Source: Ypsolopha sequella
Taxonomy: Eukaryota; Arthropoda; Insecta; Lepidoptera; Ypsolophidae
Reading direction: 5' to 3'
NCBI GenBank assembly: GCA_934047225.1
Contig: OW203986.1
Location: 25,981,221-26,045,220, forward strand
Length of the DNA stretch: 64,000 nt
Shown: positions 10,202-21,157 of the stretch, one piece after another
How the letters are laid out: each line of letters opens with the position of its first letter
How positions within the stretch are numbered: position 1 is the stretch's first letter
Position numbers and translations under genes: made by a program
Notes under the pieces: model-generated
Database searches by the model: none
The model's input: only the letters and a program-made list of their open reading frames with translations
Told to the model about the DNA's origin: nothing

Positions 10202-11987
10202 CTTGGGATAAATCGCCAAGTGTTTAAAATATAGAAATTTATTTGTATCATAGTTTGAAATGTTCAGGTCCCTTTACGCAAAATGAAAAAACAAAACTCT
10301 TTTAGAATTAATTTGTTGTCCCTATGTTTGTCTGTTTGTCCGTTTGTCTAGGCAATTTTTCTGGGTAAAATCAATAAATGCTAATATTTACAGCCCTGTA
10401 AAATATACATATTATAACGTTTTTATGGCCTTTTGTTTAACTTTTTCATACAAATTTTCTCCTTATGAAAATATAGAGATCAACACTTCACATAATATTT
10501 TGCATTTGAAAGAAAGCACAGAAAGGAACTGTAGAACAAATAATGTAAAAAATATAAAACCATATCTTTCTATTCTAAAGGCATTAATAATTTACTGTTT
10601 GTTCAATGTGGCGATAGCTTTGTTTATTTTTTTTTTCTTTGTTACAAAGATAACAAATATTTTCATACAAGGTTTTCCTTAAGGGCTATTTCTCCGAATT
10701 TGTAACAAAATATTAAGAAATAATTATAACGGTAAAGTACAACTTTTAGCTAAGACAATTTATTGTTAAAAGTTTGCTATATGCATAAACATATTTTAAT
10801 GATATTATGGTATCTTCGAAATAATTGGGTTTTCCATAAGCGTGATATCCGATTATTTAAGAAATTTACGGCTGGTATCACAACGATGGATAAGCCAATG
10901 ATTTTATTACTATTGTGATATAATTAAAAATATGTTAATGCATTCAGCAGACTTTTAACTATAAGTTTTCTTAACTAAAAGTTGTATTTTTACTTATTGA
11001 AATTGTATTTCTCATCAAGAAGTGCAAGATGACAAGATATTCAAAATAAGTTAATTGAATTTGTGAAATGGTTTCAGGTCAAAACAGTTTTCCATGAAAC
11101 GGTAATTGTTTATACTTAGCAAAGTGTCTAAACTTAGTCATCTTAACATGAACGACGCCTGTATTTCTCTCTTTTTTATTTCCAGTATAGATAAAAATAT
11201 ACAAACTTGTTAAACTTTGCGTAAAAACGAGGCAATATTGACGATATCCTGGCAGCTATTATGATGGTGTTTTATCAAATTTTGCTTTTTGGGCTGTATA
11301 GAGACGTAGTTAGATGTCACTAGAATATACTCATGAAAAAAGATATGAAGAAAATAAGCTGTAGACTTCACATTCGGTTTATACCTATTGTACGAATTTT
11401 AAGAAAAATACAGGGTAAAGGGACCTTTTAAGGAAAACCTTGTATTAAACTATTTGTTATCTTAGTAAAAAATTATTCAAGGAAAAAAATAAACAAAGCT
11501 ATCGCCACATTGAACAGTAGATAATTAATCCCTTTAGAATAGAACAACATGGTTTTCATATTTTTTACATTATTTGTTCAACAATTCCTTTCTGTGTTGA
11601 CTTTTAAATGCAAAATATTATCTCAAGTGTTCATCCCTACATTTTCATAGTGAGAAAATTTGTATGAAAAACGTAAAAAAAAAAAACGTTTAAACCTAAC
11701 ACGTAATATAAATAAAAACGTCAAAAGTATGTTTTTACAGCTCTATAGAGGGCCGTTTATATTGGTATTTATTAATTTTACCCAGAAAAAATTATCTAGA
11801 CAAACGGACAGACAGACAAACATAGGGATAACAAATTAATCCTAAAAGAGTTTCATTGTTTTCATTTTGCGTAACAGAACCTGAACATGTACCGACAGGA
11901 TTATCTACGATCTAATAATTTTGCCATGCACTGTAAATATTTCAAAATAAATTTCTATATTTTAAATGCTTGGCGATTTATCCCAAG
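10202..11987. mobile_element. 1.8-kb foldback element, imperfect long inverted repeat
   Basis: The outer arms pair from cttgggataaatcgccaag (10,202) with its complement ending at 11,987, and continue inward through the 'caaacggacagacagacaaa' region, the 'gcgatagctttgtttatt' region and 'ggttttccttaa' (10,682 / 11,428). Arms are about 480-560 bp and clearly diverged. The spacer holds a second inverted repeat (10,735-10,800 against 10,920-10,990). Its tgatattatggtatcttc motif is shared with the MITE at 32,943-33,060. No transposase is present. The 112-codon frame at 10,344-10,682 lies inside an arm and is not judged real. Confidence 0.7.
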
Positions 11988-13693
11988 TAAGTGTACCTAT
12001 ATAATTTGCAAAAAACTTCACTTATTGGACCTGAAATGGTGAGCCAATACTAGAGGGTAATTTCACGAAAAGGTCATTGACATATGTTACAGATCTCAGT
12101 AAGTATAAGTAAATTAATTTGGGTTTCAATAACGATCACAAAATTATTCTTTTAGAGTAACATATATTATTTTCCCGCATAAAAGTATGAATTCAATCCA
12201 AATTCATTCAGTTTTGTTGTTATGACTATGGCACGATGTAGCTAAATCACTCATACGCATATTTTGTTGAGTTTTTAACGGCAGGAATATGATGCTCCTC
12301 GAAATATTACTTTATAAAATTAATTTCAATGTGTTTTGAAGTAGTTTTGGGAGATATTTATAGCTTGCAAAAAAGGGCACAGGTTCCACGTCTTACGGGC
12401 GCCAACGCTAGGCGTAGACTGACAATATCTTGCTGCCGCTGACTGCATCAGTGGATTTACGTATTTTTGGAAAAAGGGGGTGCTTTTTTTGACCCGAATA
12501 ACGTGGTATTTGGAAAATGAATAGATATCATTCACACTAATTTTATTTAAAAAAACTAACAAAATCGCTAAAGCGATACCTGAAACAAAATCGATAAGAA
12601 GTGTGCAATAGAGGGTTACAAAAAAATTCATTGACAGTACAAATATGAATCGATTAACGTGGTTTGTGGAAAATGAATACCTTAAAGTTCAACCAAAAAC
12701 ATGTATTTTTTTTATGGCTATACGTAACCTAATTATTGCAACAAAATCATCCGAAAGCTGACATTTTATTTCTGTTTGTATTTTCGTTCCCCTTAAGTAC
12801 GTACCGCGCCGCTGTAATTCTTGCAAAAATATTATATCCCGCCAAATATCTTGTTGTGAGTACATTAAAAAAAAGAATAAAACAAGTTTATTTACAAAGT
12901 AATTTACGTAATATTGTGTTTATTGTTGATTCACGGACAAAAATGTAAGCTGCGGCTGTGAAATCCTAGTACAGTGTAACATTCACTCACATTTCGTAAT
13001 CTGCAACAAAGTGCGGAGACAGGCTGAGAATATTCTCTGACCTTTACTCAAAACGGTCGCAGGAACGTCAGGTGCAAAAGTGATAAAAATTCTTGATGAT
13101 TTTCACAGAGCACACATGAAATAAGAAGCTTAAGTAGTAAACCTGTATTAAAAACGAAAAAAAAAAAAACATCTTTTTTCATCAAAGTCAAAATTGTTTC
13201 ATAGAAGTAGAGAACTGATTATTTATTTGTTTTTTGTTCTAATTAAAATCTAAAACTTGAAAATTAAACAAGCCTATAAATGTTTACATAAATAGTGGAA
13301 AGTAAAAGGGAGCTTTTTCTGCCTACAAACTATTATGTAGTTTGGTAGAATTATACACAAATATGTATGAATGTTCATGTGAAATAAACGTTTTTTTTTT
13401 GTTTTTTTTAAGCCTCAGTCTCTTTAATAAGTTGGAAAGGTAGATAGAATAATTTTATTAAGTGAAGGACACATCAAAAAATTCAATTCATTAAACAGTT
13501 ACAAATTGAAACATTAGGTTAACTTACATTCGCGGCCACATAAGACATCGTTTTTCAGTTGTGCGACGAAAACTACTTTGTGCCTCCTGTGTTTCCGAAT
13601 ATGGACTGAAACCATCAACTCTCACCCTCTTTTCACCGATGATTTATACGTCCCAACGTGACAGGTTCGTAGTAAAAATTGTCGTTTAAACGC
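11988..13693. other. Unassigned AT-rich DNA
   Basis: No clear element was found. A phrase 'aacgtggt.t..ggaaaatgaat' occurs at about 12,500 and again at about 12,656, perhaps a decayed direct repeat. Frames of up to 101 codons around 12,326-12,631 have no recognisable motif. Confidence 0.35.
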
Positions 13694-13785
13694 TGGTGTA
13701 CCGAGTGTGGACTGTGACTTGCATTTTACAGTTCACACTCGGAACACCTCTGATACCCCTTCAGGGAATCATGTCGTGACGATAT
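13694..13785 (-). repeat. Dispersed repeat with 'accgagtgtggactg' hairpin
   Basis: The segment ggtgtaccgagtgtggactg pairs with cagttcacactcggaacacc downstream. On the minus strand it also aligns with 17,360-17,420: 'cacgacat', 'gaaggggt', then gaggtgttccgagtgtg. It is a two-copy family of unknown class. Confidence 0.5.
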
Positions 13786-14486
13786 ATATATATTTTTTTT
13801 CATCGTTCAACAAGTTGTAAGTAAAGAAATATTATTATTGGATTTAGCTTTTAGGCATTTAAAAATATATAGTTTTTTGGGGGATATTAAAAAACAAGAG
13901 ACAATATCGAATGGGTCAGCCTTTGTTGTTGAATGCTATGCTAAGTTTACTGCTATTTTAAAGAATTTAAATTACTAAATTGTATATACATCCAAATGAA
14001 TGCTCAAAATATAAGAAAATTAAACAGACTCTACTTTCCAACCGTACCCCACAAAAGGGCAAGAACGATTCCCTTGCCTCGTCATCTGAGGAATAGATAG
14101 AATAAACGACGCCGTGAAAGAAGTTCCACGGGTTACGGCATTTACGTTTTTATTCCCAGCCAACAGGTACTTTAACCTTGGACTTTTTTCGTGAGTTCAG
14201 TCTAGTGACTTCTACAAGCAGAATGCTGCAATGTCAATCTTAATTAATATGTAACAGTTAATCGAGAAACGCTGTGAGGTTTTATCGATAAGGCATAATT
14301 ATTTATTCAAGAATTCTAGTTTTTAATTAAGTTTTAATTAAGAAAAATCAACATTCACGTGTACTTTCCAAGCGAAAATTATGATTATATTTAAACTCGG
14401 TCGTTGGACACAGGGCTTTCAATTTTGAGGCCCGAGTCCAAAACCTGCCTGCCGGTCGAGCGCCAATGAATTTTTCTGAATTTATG
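13786..14486. other. Unassigned AT-rich DNA
   Basis: No coding frame, hairpin or shared repeat was recognised. Confidence 0.35.
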
Positions 14487-14509
14487 TCATGGACGAAATT
14501 CGTCCATGA
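14487..14509. repeat. Perfect 23-bp palindrome
   Basis: The arms TCATGGACGAA and TTCGTCCATGA flank a single central A. Role unknown; it may be the end of an unrecognised element or a protein-binding site. Confidence 0.5.
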
Positions 14510-14656
14510 TTTATGTACTGTGGTGCGCACACCGTGTACTCGGGATCTTATAGGGATATTCTTGAATCACACAACTTTATTTTTCAATTTATCTTTTTAT
14601 ATTATTCTCTTTTTTCTTTTTATACACAGCCTAATTATCAATTGTGCATTAAGGGA

Positions 14657-14688
14657 GGGGAGCTCCAAATTTGGTAGAGCACTCGCTT
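14657..14688 (+). pseudogene. tRNA-Ala-like 5' half
   Basis: The segment ggggagctccaaatttgg followed by tagagcactcgctt resembles the acceptor strand, D arm and start of the anticodon stem of insect tRNA-Ala, including a good A box (TGGTAGAGCACTCGCTT part). No anticodon loop, T arm or B box follows, so it is a half-tRNA relic or the head of a degraded SINE. Confidence 0.4.
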
Positions 14689-14712
14689 CTTATATTTCTT
14701 CAATAATTTATG

Positions 14713-14852
14713 GATGGAGAAGCACATCCGCACTAATCGGACTCTCTGAGGAATCTTTCTATATGGAGAACTACGTCCGCACTAATCGGACTCTCTGAGG
14801 AATCTTTCTATATGGAGAACTACGTCCGCACTAATCGGACTCTCTGAGGTAT
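14713..14852. repeat. 49-bp tandem repeat, about 2.8 copies
   Basis: Units start at about 14,713, 14,762 and 14,811, each containing ctacgtccgcactaatcg and gactctctgaggaatc. Units 2 and 3 are nearly identical and unit 1 is diverged at its start. It is a short minisatellite next to the tRNA-like fragment. Confidence 0.85.
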
Positions 14853-15242
14853 CTTGGTCGTGTTTTGTCTGAAAGATCTTTTATACTCGATTTGTATTTA
14901 TTTTTGGAAAACACGAAATAATTCAGTCAATGCGACGTATGTCGATCCATAAAGGTTATCGATTGCCAACTAAACACGAACAAATAGTCCTTTAACCTAC
15001 CTATAAAACCTAGCCTTACCTAAACCTAACATATTGCCTAGCTATATGTTACAGTACATAGTTTTTGTGTACTTACCACTTGCTTGAGTTGAGGCCAAAC
15101 TACGTGGCCTAAAAAGCGTAAATTTGTGCCCGAAGTAAGGCAATAAATCTCACCTCCTCTCACGTTGGACCATAAAAATCGTAGGTAATAAGAGAGTGTA
15201 CGAGTGTTGACAGTTTCAGGTATGTGGGTTATGTATGCGTTT
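14853..15242. other. Unassigned DNA
   Basis: No element was recognised. Short runs such as 'taacctacctataaaacctagcc' repeat loosely but form no clear array. Confidence 0.35.
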
Positions 15243-16056
15243 TAGGGTTCAAAGGTACAAAAGGAACCTTTTTGTTGAGAATGCGTTGTTCTTCCGTCCG
15301 TATGTCACAGGCTTAACTTTATACGTCATAACTTTAGCACCATTAAAGATAAAGACATAAAATTTGCCACAAAAATAGCATCAATTTGCCTACATATGGT
15401 GTAAAATAATATATTTTTTATGTGAAAAAAATAAAAAATATTATCTGAAAAATACAATATGGGTATCAAATTGTAGATCTTAAAGGTTGATTGTAATAAA
15501 AATACATACTTTTACTTTATTTACTGGCACTGGTTTCGAGAAATCTTTAAAAAAACACGAAAATATATATGTCTCCGCCCCTTATCTCCGAAACTGGTAG
15601 ACCGAAAAATAATAAAAAATGACAATTATAGATCATACTGGCCAATTACAGGAAAACTAAAGTGATTTAAAAAAAGTTTAGCACAAATGAGAAATATAAA
15701 AAAGAAGTAAAATAAATGAAAAAAAAATATTTTATAAAAATACAACATTGATTTCAATTTGTAGGTATTAAAAATTTGAATGTAAAAATACATAGTTAGG
15801 TTCATTATAATTAATTGCATCTATTTCGAAAAATCCTTGAAAAACCATTAACAATGTATATCCCCCCCTTATCTCCAAAATTGTTGGACCGAAAAATATG
15901 AAAAAAGTCATGGTAATGTATGTTTACGTGAAGATTACAGGAAAAACTAAAGCGGTTACGACATTTACGAAAAAAATGACAAAATTAAATTTATCATCCA
16001 CAATACGGAACTCTAGGTACGCGGGTTTGACTCGCACTTGGCCGGTTTTTTTTTTT
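15243..16056 (+). repeat. 'gggttccgta' family copy with internal tandem duplication
   Basis: The copy begins tttagggttcaaagg with the 'cttccgtccgtatgtcac' region and ends gtttgactcgcacttggccgg plus T-rich sequence, the same ends as at 4,434-4,735. Inside, a segment of about 287 bp is duplicated: 'cttatctccgaaactggtag' at about 15,580 recurs as 'cttatctccaaaattgttgg' at about 15,867, with further matching on both sides such as ttacaggaaaaactaaag. No protein is encoded. Confidence 0.7.
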
Positions 16057-16104
16057 CAATTTCTAACTATTTTTAATAAAATGTAGATTGAAGGTTTTTG
16101 TTAC

Positions 16105-16370
16105 ATAAGGTTAAATAATATTAGTTGGCGAAACTCAAAACATAGGTAGTACTAGTCTATATGAACAACTGTTTGTATGGGAATTAAGCGAAATTCTTAA
16201 AATTTGTTTTCAACTTTCCATACTGGACCAGTCAGCTGATCTGGGCAATTTGTATGGGAGGAAGAGAAAAAAAGTTGCGAATTTCGCTTAGCTCCCATAC
16301 AAACAGTCGTTCATATTGACTAGTACTACCTATGTTTTGAGTTTCGCCAACTAATATTATTGAACCTTAT
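16105..16370. mobile_element. 266-bp palindromic MITE
   Basis: Long inverted arms of over 90 bp run from ATAAGGTTAAATAATATT through ttggcgaaactcaaaaca and the region gtttgtatgggaattaagcg to the complementary end. The short loop contains gtcagctgatct, shared with the MITE at 30,857-31,113. A diverged relative seems to start at 28,555. Confidence 0.85.
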
Positions 16371-16814
16371 ACATTCAGGCATTTCTCTATAAAGAGAGAA
16401 AAACGCATGCAACACCTTGTTAATTAACGAAGCAAAATTCATCTTGGCAAAAAGGACAACAAACTCAGAAAAGATCTCAGGCAGTACAACGATACCGTTT
16501 GACATTTACCCGAAGGATTTTTACTTTTTTTCGTCTTGGAGAAATGATCGCGAGCTATTTCCTTCGAAGCCTGCGAGAAATGCGGCCTTGGCGGGGCATC
16601 GCTCCCGCATTCAATGCCGTGCACTTACTTTTTCATTTACAGCTCGAAAATAAGTAAATTAAATTAAAAAGACGGCAAAGAATCGCACTGTGGTGCACCT
16701 ACTGTGGCTGTGTATTTAGTTGAACCTGAACGTACAAATTGCTTGATATAAAAATATATAATTTCTTAAAATAAACATTTATTTAATATAATAACATACA
16801 TAACATACGTATAA
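16371..16814. other. Unassigned DNA
   Basis: A 78-codon frame (16,417-16,653) and its minus-strand shadow contain no known motif. No repeat was recognised. Confidence 0.35.
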
Positions 16815-16932
16815 TCACGCCTGTCTCCCAAAGAAGTAGGCAGAGACTACAGATTTCCATCCACTACGATCCTGACACACCTCTTTCGCCTCTTCCACAT
16901 CCATCAATCTAGTCATATAAGCTCTTCTACTT
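16815..16932 (+). repeat. 'cacgcctgtctcc' lepidopteran repeat
   Basis: The order cacgcctgtctccca, gtaggcagagactacag, cctgacacacctctttcg, ccatcaatctagtcat is a very common lepidopteran interspersed sequence. Other partial copies lie at 24,045-24,110, 52,603-52,702 and, on the minus strand, 55,447-55,556. Probably part of a LINE 3' region; class not confirmed. Confidence 0.7.
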
Positions 16933-17110
16933 AGATAAGATAAGATAAGAATTCGTTTATTCATGAAATTCGGTGATACAAATAGGTCTTAGAAATAATT
17001 ATAAGTACAGTCTGCCAGAAGGCGTATGAATATTTACAATTACAAATTGTTAAAATGCAATAAAATTAGAAATGCCATGCCTTAGCTTAAATAAAATTAT
17101 TATACAATAC
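16933..17110 (-). repeat. LINE 3' end with (GATAA)n tail
   Basis: Read on the minus strand, AT-rich sequence ends in 'gaataaacgaattc' followed by tandem ttatc units (16,933-16,952). Such short-repeat tails are typical of 5'-truncated non-LTR retrotransposons. No coding part remains. Confidence 0.5.
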
Positions 17111-17359
17111 ATAAGCTTCAGTCTTTTTGTTCTACATATAAATTTGGGTGTATTTAATGAAATTGAATTTTCATTTATAAAAGTTATTTATTTTTTAGTA
17201 ACATTTGTTAAATAAGAAATCAAATAGGTTATTTTTAAATACATTCATGCTCAATTGTTTCCAACTGTTGTGTATTAATTTACTAATTTATAAAAGTACT
17301 TTTGGTACTTTTATAAATAATATAATAAAACGTACATAAAACATGAAAAATATATATTT

Positions 17360-17420
17360 TCACGACATATATTCGCGAAGGGGCGTTAGAGGTGTTACCG
17401 AGTGTGGACTGTTCAGACGA
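17360..17420 (+). repeat. Second copy of the 'accgagtgtggactg' repeat
   Basis: It matches the minus strand of 13,694-13,785: cacgacatat, gaaggggcgttagaggtg and ttaccgagtgtggactg. Confidence 0.5.
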
Positions 17421-17454
17421 GGTTCATCCATGCATATCGTCATAAGATCGAAAA

Positions 17455-17585
17455 CCAAAATCAAATTCAAATAGTTTATTTTGTAAAGTAGGTATACATA
17501 ATACACTTTTTACGAGTCAAATTAATTCTTATAAAAATGTATGTAATAAAGTAATAAATGTATATGAACTAAATTAATGGTTTAT
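17455..17585 (-). repeat. LINE 3'-terminal fragment
   Basis: On the minus strand the end reads tacaaaataaactatttgaa and then tttgattttggttttc, a 3' terminus seen in many lepidopteran LINE copies. It is a short 5'-truncated relic. Confidence 0.5.
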
Positions 17586-17604
17586 TCAATTTATGTAGCA
17601 ATAT

Positions 17605-18060
17605 CTGGGGGCACGGCAGTGCCCCCGCAAAGTCTCGCAGAAAAAACGCGGAACGGCCGTACCATCCTTTTCTCGAAGCAACTCACGGCACTTTCAACCC
17701 CCCTGTATCTTCGTTGTGGGTGAAGCTAGAAGTCTGAAATTTCAGGAACCAAGAGTACTTACTGATCCTATATCTGACCCCAAATTACAACTTTGTACCT
17801 ATATTCGATTACGAAATATCTCAAGTCAAAGTTCCCTTATTTTGTCACTGACTGACTGACACATCATCAAAAGTCTAAAGGTCTTATAGCAGGCCTACAA
17901 ACTTGAAATTTTGCATGCGGTTAGTGTTAAGTGTACATTGCAACAAAAAAATATAAAAATGTTATTTGCGGTTGGTAATTTAATATTTCCATACAAAGTC
18001 TATACAAAATGTATGTTTCCAGCTGCATCTATAAATTTGTATGACACTAGATGACGTTGG
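17605..18060. repeat. Repeat with 'gggggcac...gtgccccc' hairpin
   Basis: It opens with the hairpin gggggcacggcagtgccccc and continues through a GC-rich 'acgcggaacggccgtacc' segment and 'tcactgactgactgacac'. The hairpin start and the overall wording resemble a common lepidopteran interspersed family. The 3' boundary is approximate. Confidence 0.45.
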
Positions 18061-18129
18061 TGGTATGCTGCTTTGCATTAAAGACGCCTAAAACGAAAAA
18101 TTCTACGTTAAAGTTAAAGTGCGAAAACT

Positions 18130-19392
18130 AAAAAATAAAACCGGTAAAGTGCGAATCTGACTCGTGCATAAAGAGTTCCGTACCCCTACACAATACGGGT
18201 ACGAAACCCTAAAAGTAAATAACAACAATAAAGATGCCATAACAACATTAAGGCGACAAAAAACAAAGCGATAAAACGGTAGCGCCTGACAAACAATTGG
18301 GTACCTTTTTAGTACGGAACCCAAATTTTCATTATTTTACTTTAAAGTATTTACTACAGACTGCCCAAAGTTTAAACTTTTACTTGTATGTTGTATTACC
18401 GTTCTAAAGATAGAGCCTTTGTTATAATAATCTGTTCCTTGGGTAAGGCACCCTAAAAAGGGTGGTTTATAATGTTCCACACATTCACAATATTAGTCTA
18501 TGAAGAAAATATCAACATTTCGTAATTAAGTCACTAAAAAAACGGTAGTTTGCGAATCCGACTCGCGCATAAAGGGTTCCGTACCCCTACACAATACGGG
18601 TATGGAACCCTAAAAGTAAATTGCAACAACATAGATGCCATAGCACCATCAAGGCGACAAAAAACAAAGCGATAAAACGGTAGCGCCTGACAAACAATTC
18701 GGTACCTTTTTAGGAAGGAACCCTAATTTTTATTATTTCTTATTTTACTTTAAAGTAGTCTGCCTAAATTTTCAACTTGTAGGTACTTGTATGTATAACC
18801 GTTCTAACGATAGAGCCTTTGTTATAATAATTTGTGCTTTGGGTAAGGAACCCTAAAACACATTTAGTCTATTTAAGAAGATAAATATCAACATTTCGTA
18901 ATTAAGTCGCTATTAAACCGGCTAAGTGCAAGTCAGACTCGCTCACGAAGGATTCCGTACTACCATCACACAATATGGGTATGAAACCCCAAATCATTAT
19001 GGTAAATACCAACAATAAAGATGACATAGCAACATCAAGGCGACAAAAAACAAGGCGCTAAAATGGTAGCGCCTGACAAACAAATCAGCACCTTTTGAAT
19101 ACGGAACTCTAATATTTATATGCCCAAAATTGTTGTTTTATAAAGATAGAGCTGAAACAAATAACATCGAATAATTGGACCCCCTTGGATTTCCATTTAT
19201 TGAACTTTTTATGCTGTGATAGGGGCCATATTATTACTTGCCGTGATAGAGGACAATGTAACATATATTATGTGAAAATATTTACGCGCTACCTATAACG
19301 TCTGAAGCTGTAGACCCCTGTGATAGATGGATAGACAGCGGAGGATTAGTAATAGGGTCACGGAACCTAATGATACGGAACCCTAAAAATCA
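18130..19392 (-). repeat. 'gggttccgta' family element expanded into a three-unit tandem array
   Basis: On the minus strand the element starts at about 19,392 (tagggttccgtatcattagg, then gaccctattac and cctccgctgtc) and ends in 'cgagtcag..tcgcac..accgg'. Its 3' part is repeated three times in tandem: the plus-strand motif ccgg(c)taa.gtgc.aatc.gactcg occurs at 18,139, 18,542 and 18,916, each followed by 'aaggcgacaaaaaacaa' and 'ggtagcgcctgacaaacaa'. Units are about 403 and 374 bp apart and clearly diverged, so the expansion is old. Confidence 0.75.
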
Positions 19393-19705
19393 AGGTAAAA
19401 GGTTATTTATCAAGTAAAGCTTTAAATATATTAAAGGAAAAATAAAGCGGCTAATGTTGTTTTATTTGTATATGCAATGCATCCTCTATGATGTAGGTAT
19501 ATTGAAATGTCTATGTACTCGTGTGTCATTCAAAAAAGACCAGGTTTAGCTCATTATTCTGAGAGGTTTAGACATAATAATGTACTCTGTGGTTTAGACT
19601 GACAAGCCTGCCTTTCACTTCATGGTCAAAAGAAATTTTAACCTACCTGTTGCATCTATTTGTGGATAATAGTAATAATAACTTACAGTAAAAATTTATA
19701 TTGCA
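19393..19705. other. Unassigned DNA upstream of the OTU-like gene
   Basis: No repeat was recognised. The 5' UTR or promoter of the OTU-like frame would lie here, but no clear TATA box or initiator could be named. Confidence 0.3.
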
Positions 19706-20193
19706 ATGGAACCTGAAATATTGTACATAAATGAAAATCCTTGTCCACACCTAGTTGTCCTTATACCTGGAGATGGTTCATGTTTGTTCCATTCTTTGTC
19801 ATTCTCTATGTATCGGAACATTGAGTCGTCATATGACATTTGGTGTGCGGTAGTCGAGTACGTGGTAGCGCATTGGGATGAAATGCGACTTTATACGTGT
19901 GACGAGCGTGGAGACACATGTACTCGACAGCAATGATGAAAACTACCACCTACGGTTCCGTATCCGAACTTATGGCAGCCACCGCTTTGTATCCATTTAC
20001 GTTTGAGGTTTACGAAAATGGCCGTTTGAGAGGATCATTCGGTGGCGATCCTGGGATGCCAGTGAAACGTTTACGATTCTCTGGTAGTTTCTTAGGTGGT
20101 CATTATGAAATGCTCCTTCCCGATACTAGTTTCTCAGGAGTATGTCTTAATGATCAGTTAAAGGGAGTAGGTTTTAAGAAAATCCGCAGCTGA
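19706..20193 (+). pseudogene. OTU-type cysteine protease-like gene with one frameshift
   Basis: Two overlapping frames make one OTU-like domain. Frame 1 (19,706-19,936, ATG start) has LVVLIPGDGSCLFHSLS near residue 17: the OTU catalytic Asp-Gly-x-Cys loop, with Cys at about residue 26. Its tail EYVVAHWDEM is the following helix. Frame 2 (19,918-20,193) has TTTYGSVSELMAAT, then VYENGRL, and GSFLGGHYEMLLP with the expected C-terminal catalytic His in GGHY. The frames differ by one register and meet near 19,905-19,920, so a small indel separates Cys from His. OTU domains deubiquitinate proteins in the cell and are also carried by some Helitrons and other transposons. The total of about 160 residues is domain-only length. 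A transposon-borne or retrocopied gene is more likely than a functional host gene. Confidence 0.65.
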
Positions 20194-20251
20194 CGTGCAA
20201 GAAATATTACCCGAGAAGAAAAAAAGGAGGACTACCTACAAAAAGAAATGA

Positions 20252-20875
20252 GATCCCATCAAAAACATAAAATGTACAAAAATGGCAAGTCTCGCAACGC
20301 AATCCTTCCACCGTAAAAAGTTGTGAGATCTTTTGTAAAGCCAAGTCTGCTATTTAAGTTTTTATGGAAGCACCTTTTCATTTAAGTTAGTATGGGAGCA
20401 CCTATTTAACAAATTTATCATTAATTGTTTCCTATTTAGTTACCTACCAACATTAAGTGACTGTATTAATATTAGTCATATTTATTTCCTAATAAAATAT
20501 GGTGACTTTGTAATCGCAGAGCACAAATAAAGCACTGATGCGTAGAAATATCTTCTCAAATCGCTACTAAATTGGTATTAGGTAGCTGATATGTTGTACA
20601 TGTTGCTGTGCGATTGCGAAGTCACTATATTTTATTAGGAAATAAAGATGACTAATATTAATACAGTCACTTAATGTTGGTAGGTAACTAAATAGGAAAC
20701 AATTAATGATAAATTTGTTAAATAGGTGCTCCCATACTAAGTTAAATGAAAAGGTGCTTCCATAAAAACTTAAATAGCAGACTTGGCTTTACAAAAGATC
20801 TCACAACTTTTTACGGTGGAAGGATTGCGTTGCGAGACTTGCCATTTTTGTACATTTTATGTTTTTGATGGGATC
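20252..20875. mobile_element. 624-bp foldback element
   Basis: Arms of about 270 bp (20,252-20,522 and about 20,605-20,875) are nearly perfect inverted copies. They start GATCCCATCAAAAACATAA and include the 'cttccaccgtaaaaagttg' segment and the 'caacattaagtgactgta' segment. They enclose about 82 bp. Two AATAAA hexamers lie in the left arm and loop (20,491 and 20,526). The element starts 58 bp after the OTU-like stop codon. A transcript reading through would fold into a long hairpin RNA. Target duplication is not clear. Confidence 0.85.
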
Positions 20876-21157
20876 ATTATATACGATTCAAATGATAGGT
20901 AAAAATCTATAATTATACAAGGTGAAATCCAATCAATCGCCTGAACCCATACCGGAGACCCAGCCAGTGACCAGGAACAAGGTTCAATGATCCCATTTTT
21001 CTGAAATCATAAAAAAGAAGAAAACAAAAAATTAAATATTCCGCTCCCATTCACACTGGACTAGTTCAAATACAAATCCAACCGAGCCCGCAGCACGAAT
21101 CCAGGCGGCCGACCAAATCCCAACCTATATACTACATACTAGGTAATAGGTTACATA
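20876..21157. other. Unassigned DNA
   Basis: It contains a GC-richer stretch (21,060-21,120) with no recognisable feature. Confidence 0.3.

Noticed and set aside
10344..10682. 112-codon frame
   Set aside because: It lies within an arm of a foldback; the inverted copy at 11.4-11.7 kb has frame breaks, so there is no sign of coding selection.
14657..14688. Functional tRNA-Ala gene
   Set aside because: Only the 5' half is present, without anticodon loop or B box.
20535..20565. CTGATGCGTAGAAAT as another hammerhead
   Set aside because: No stem II between CTGATG and GAAA and no stem I pairing; the resemblance is coincidental.
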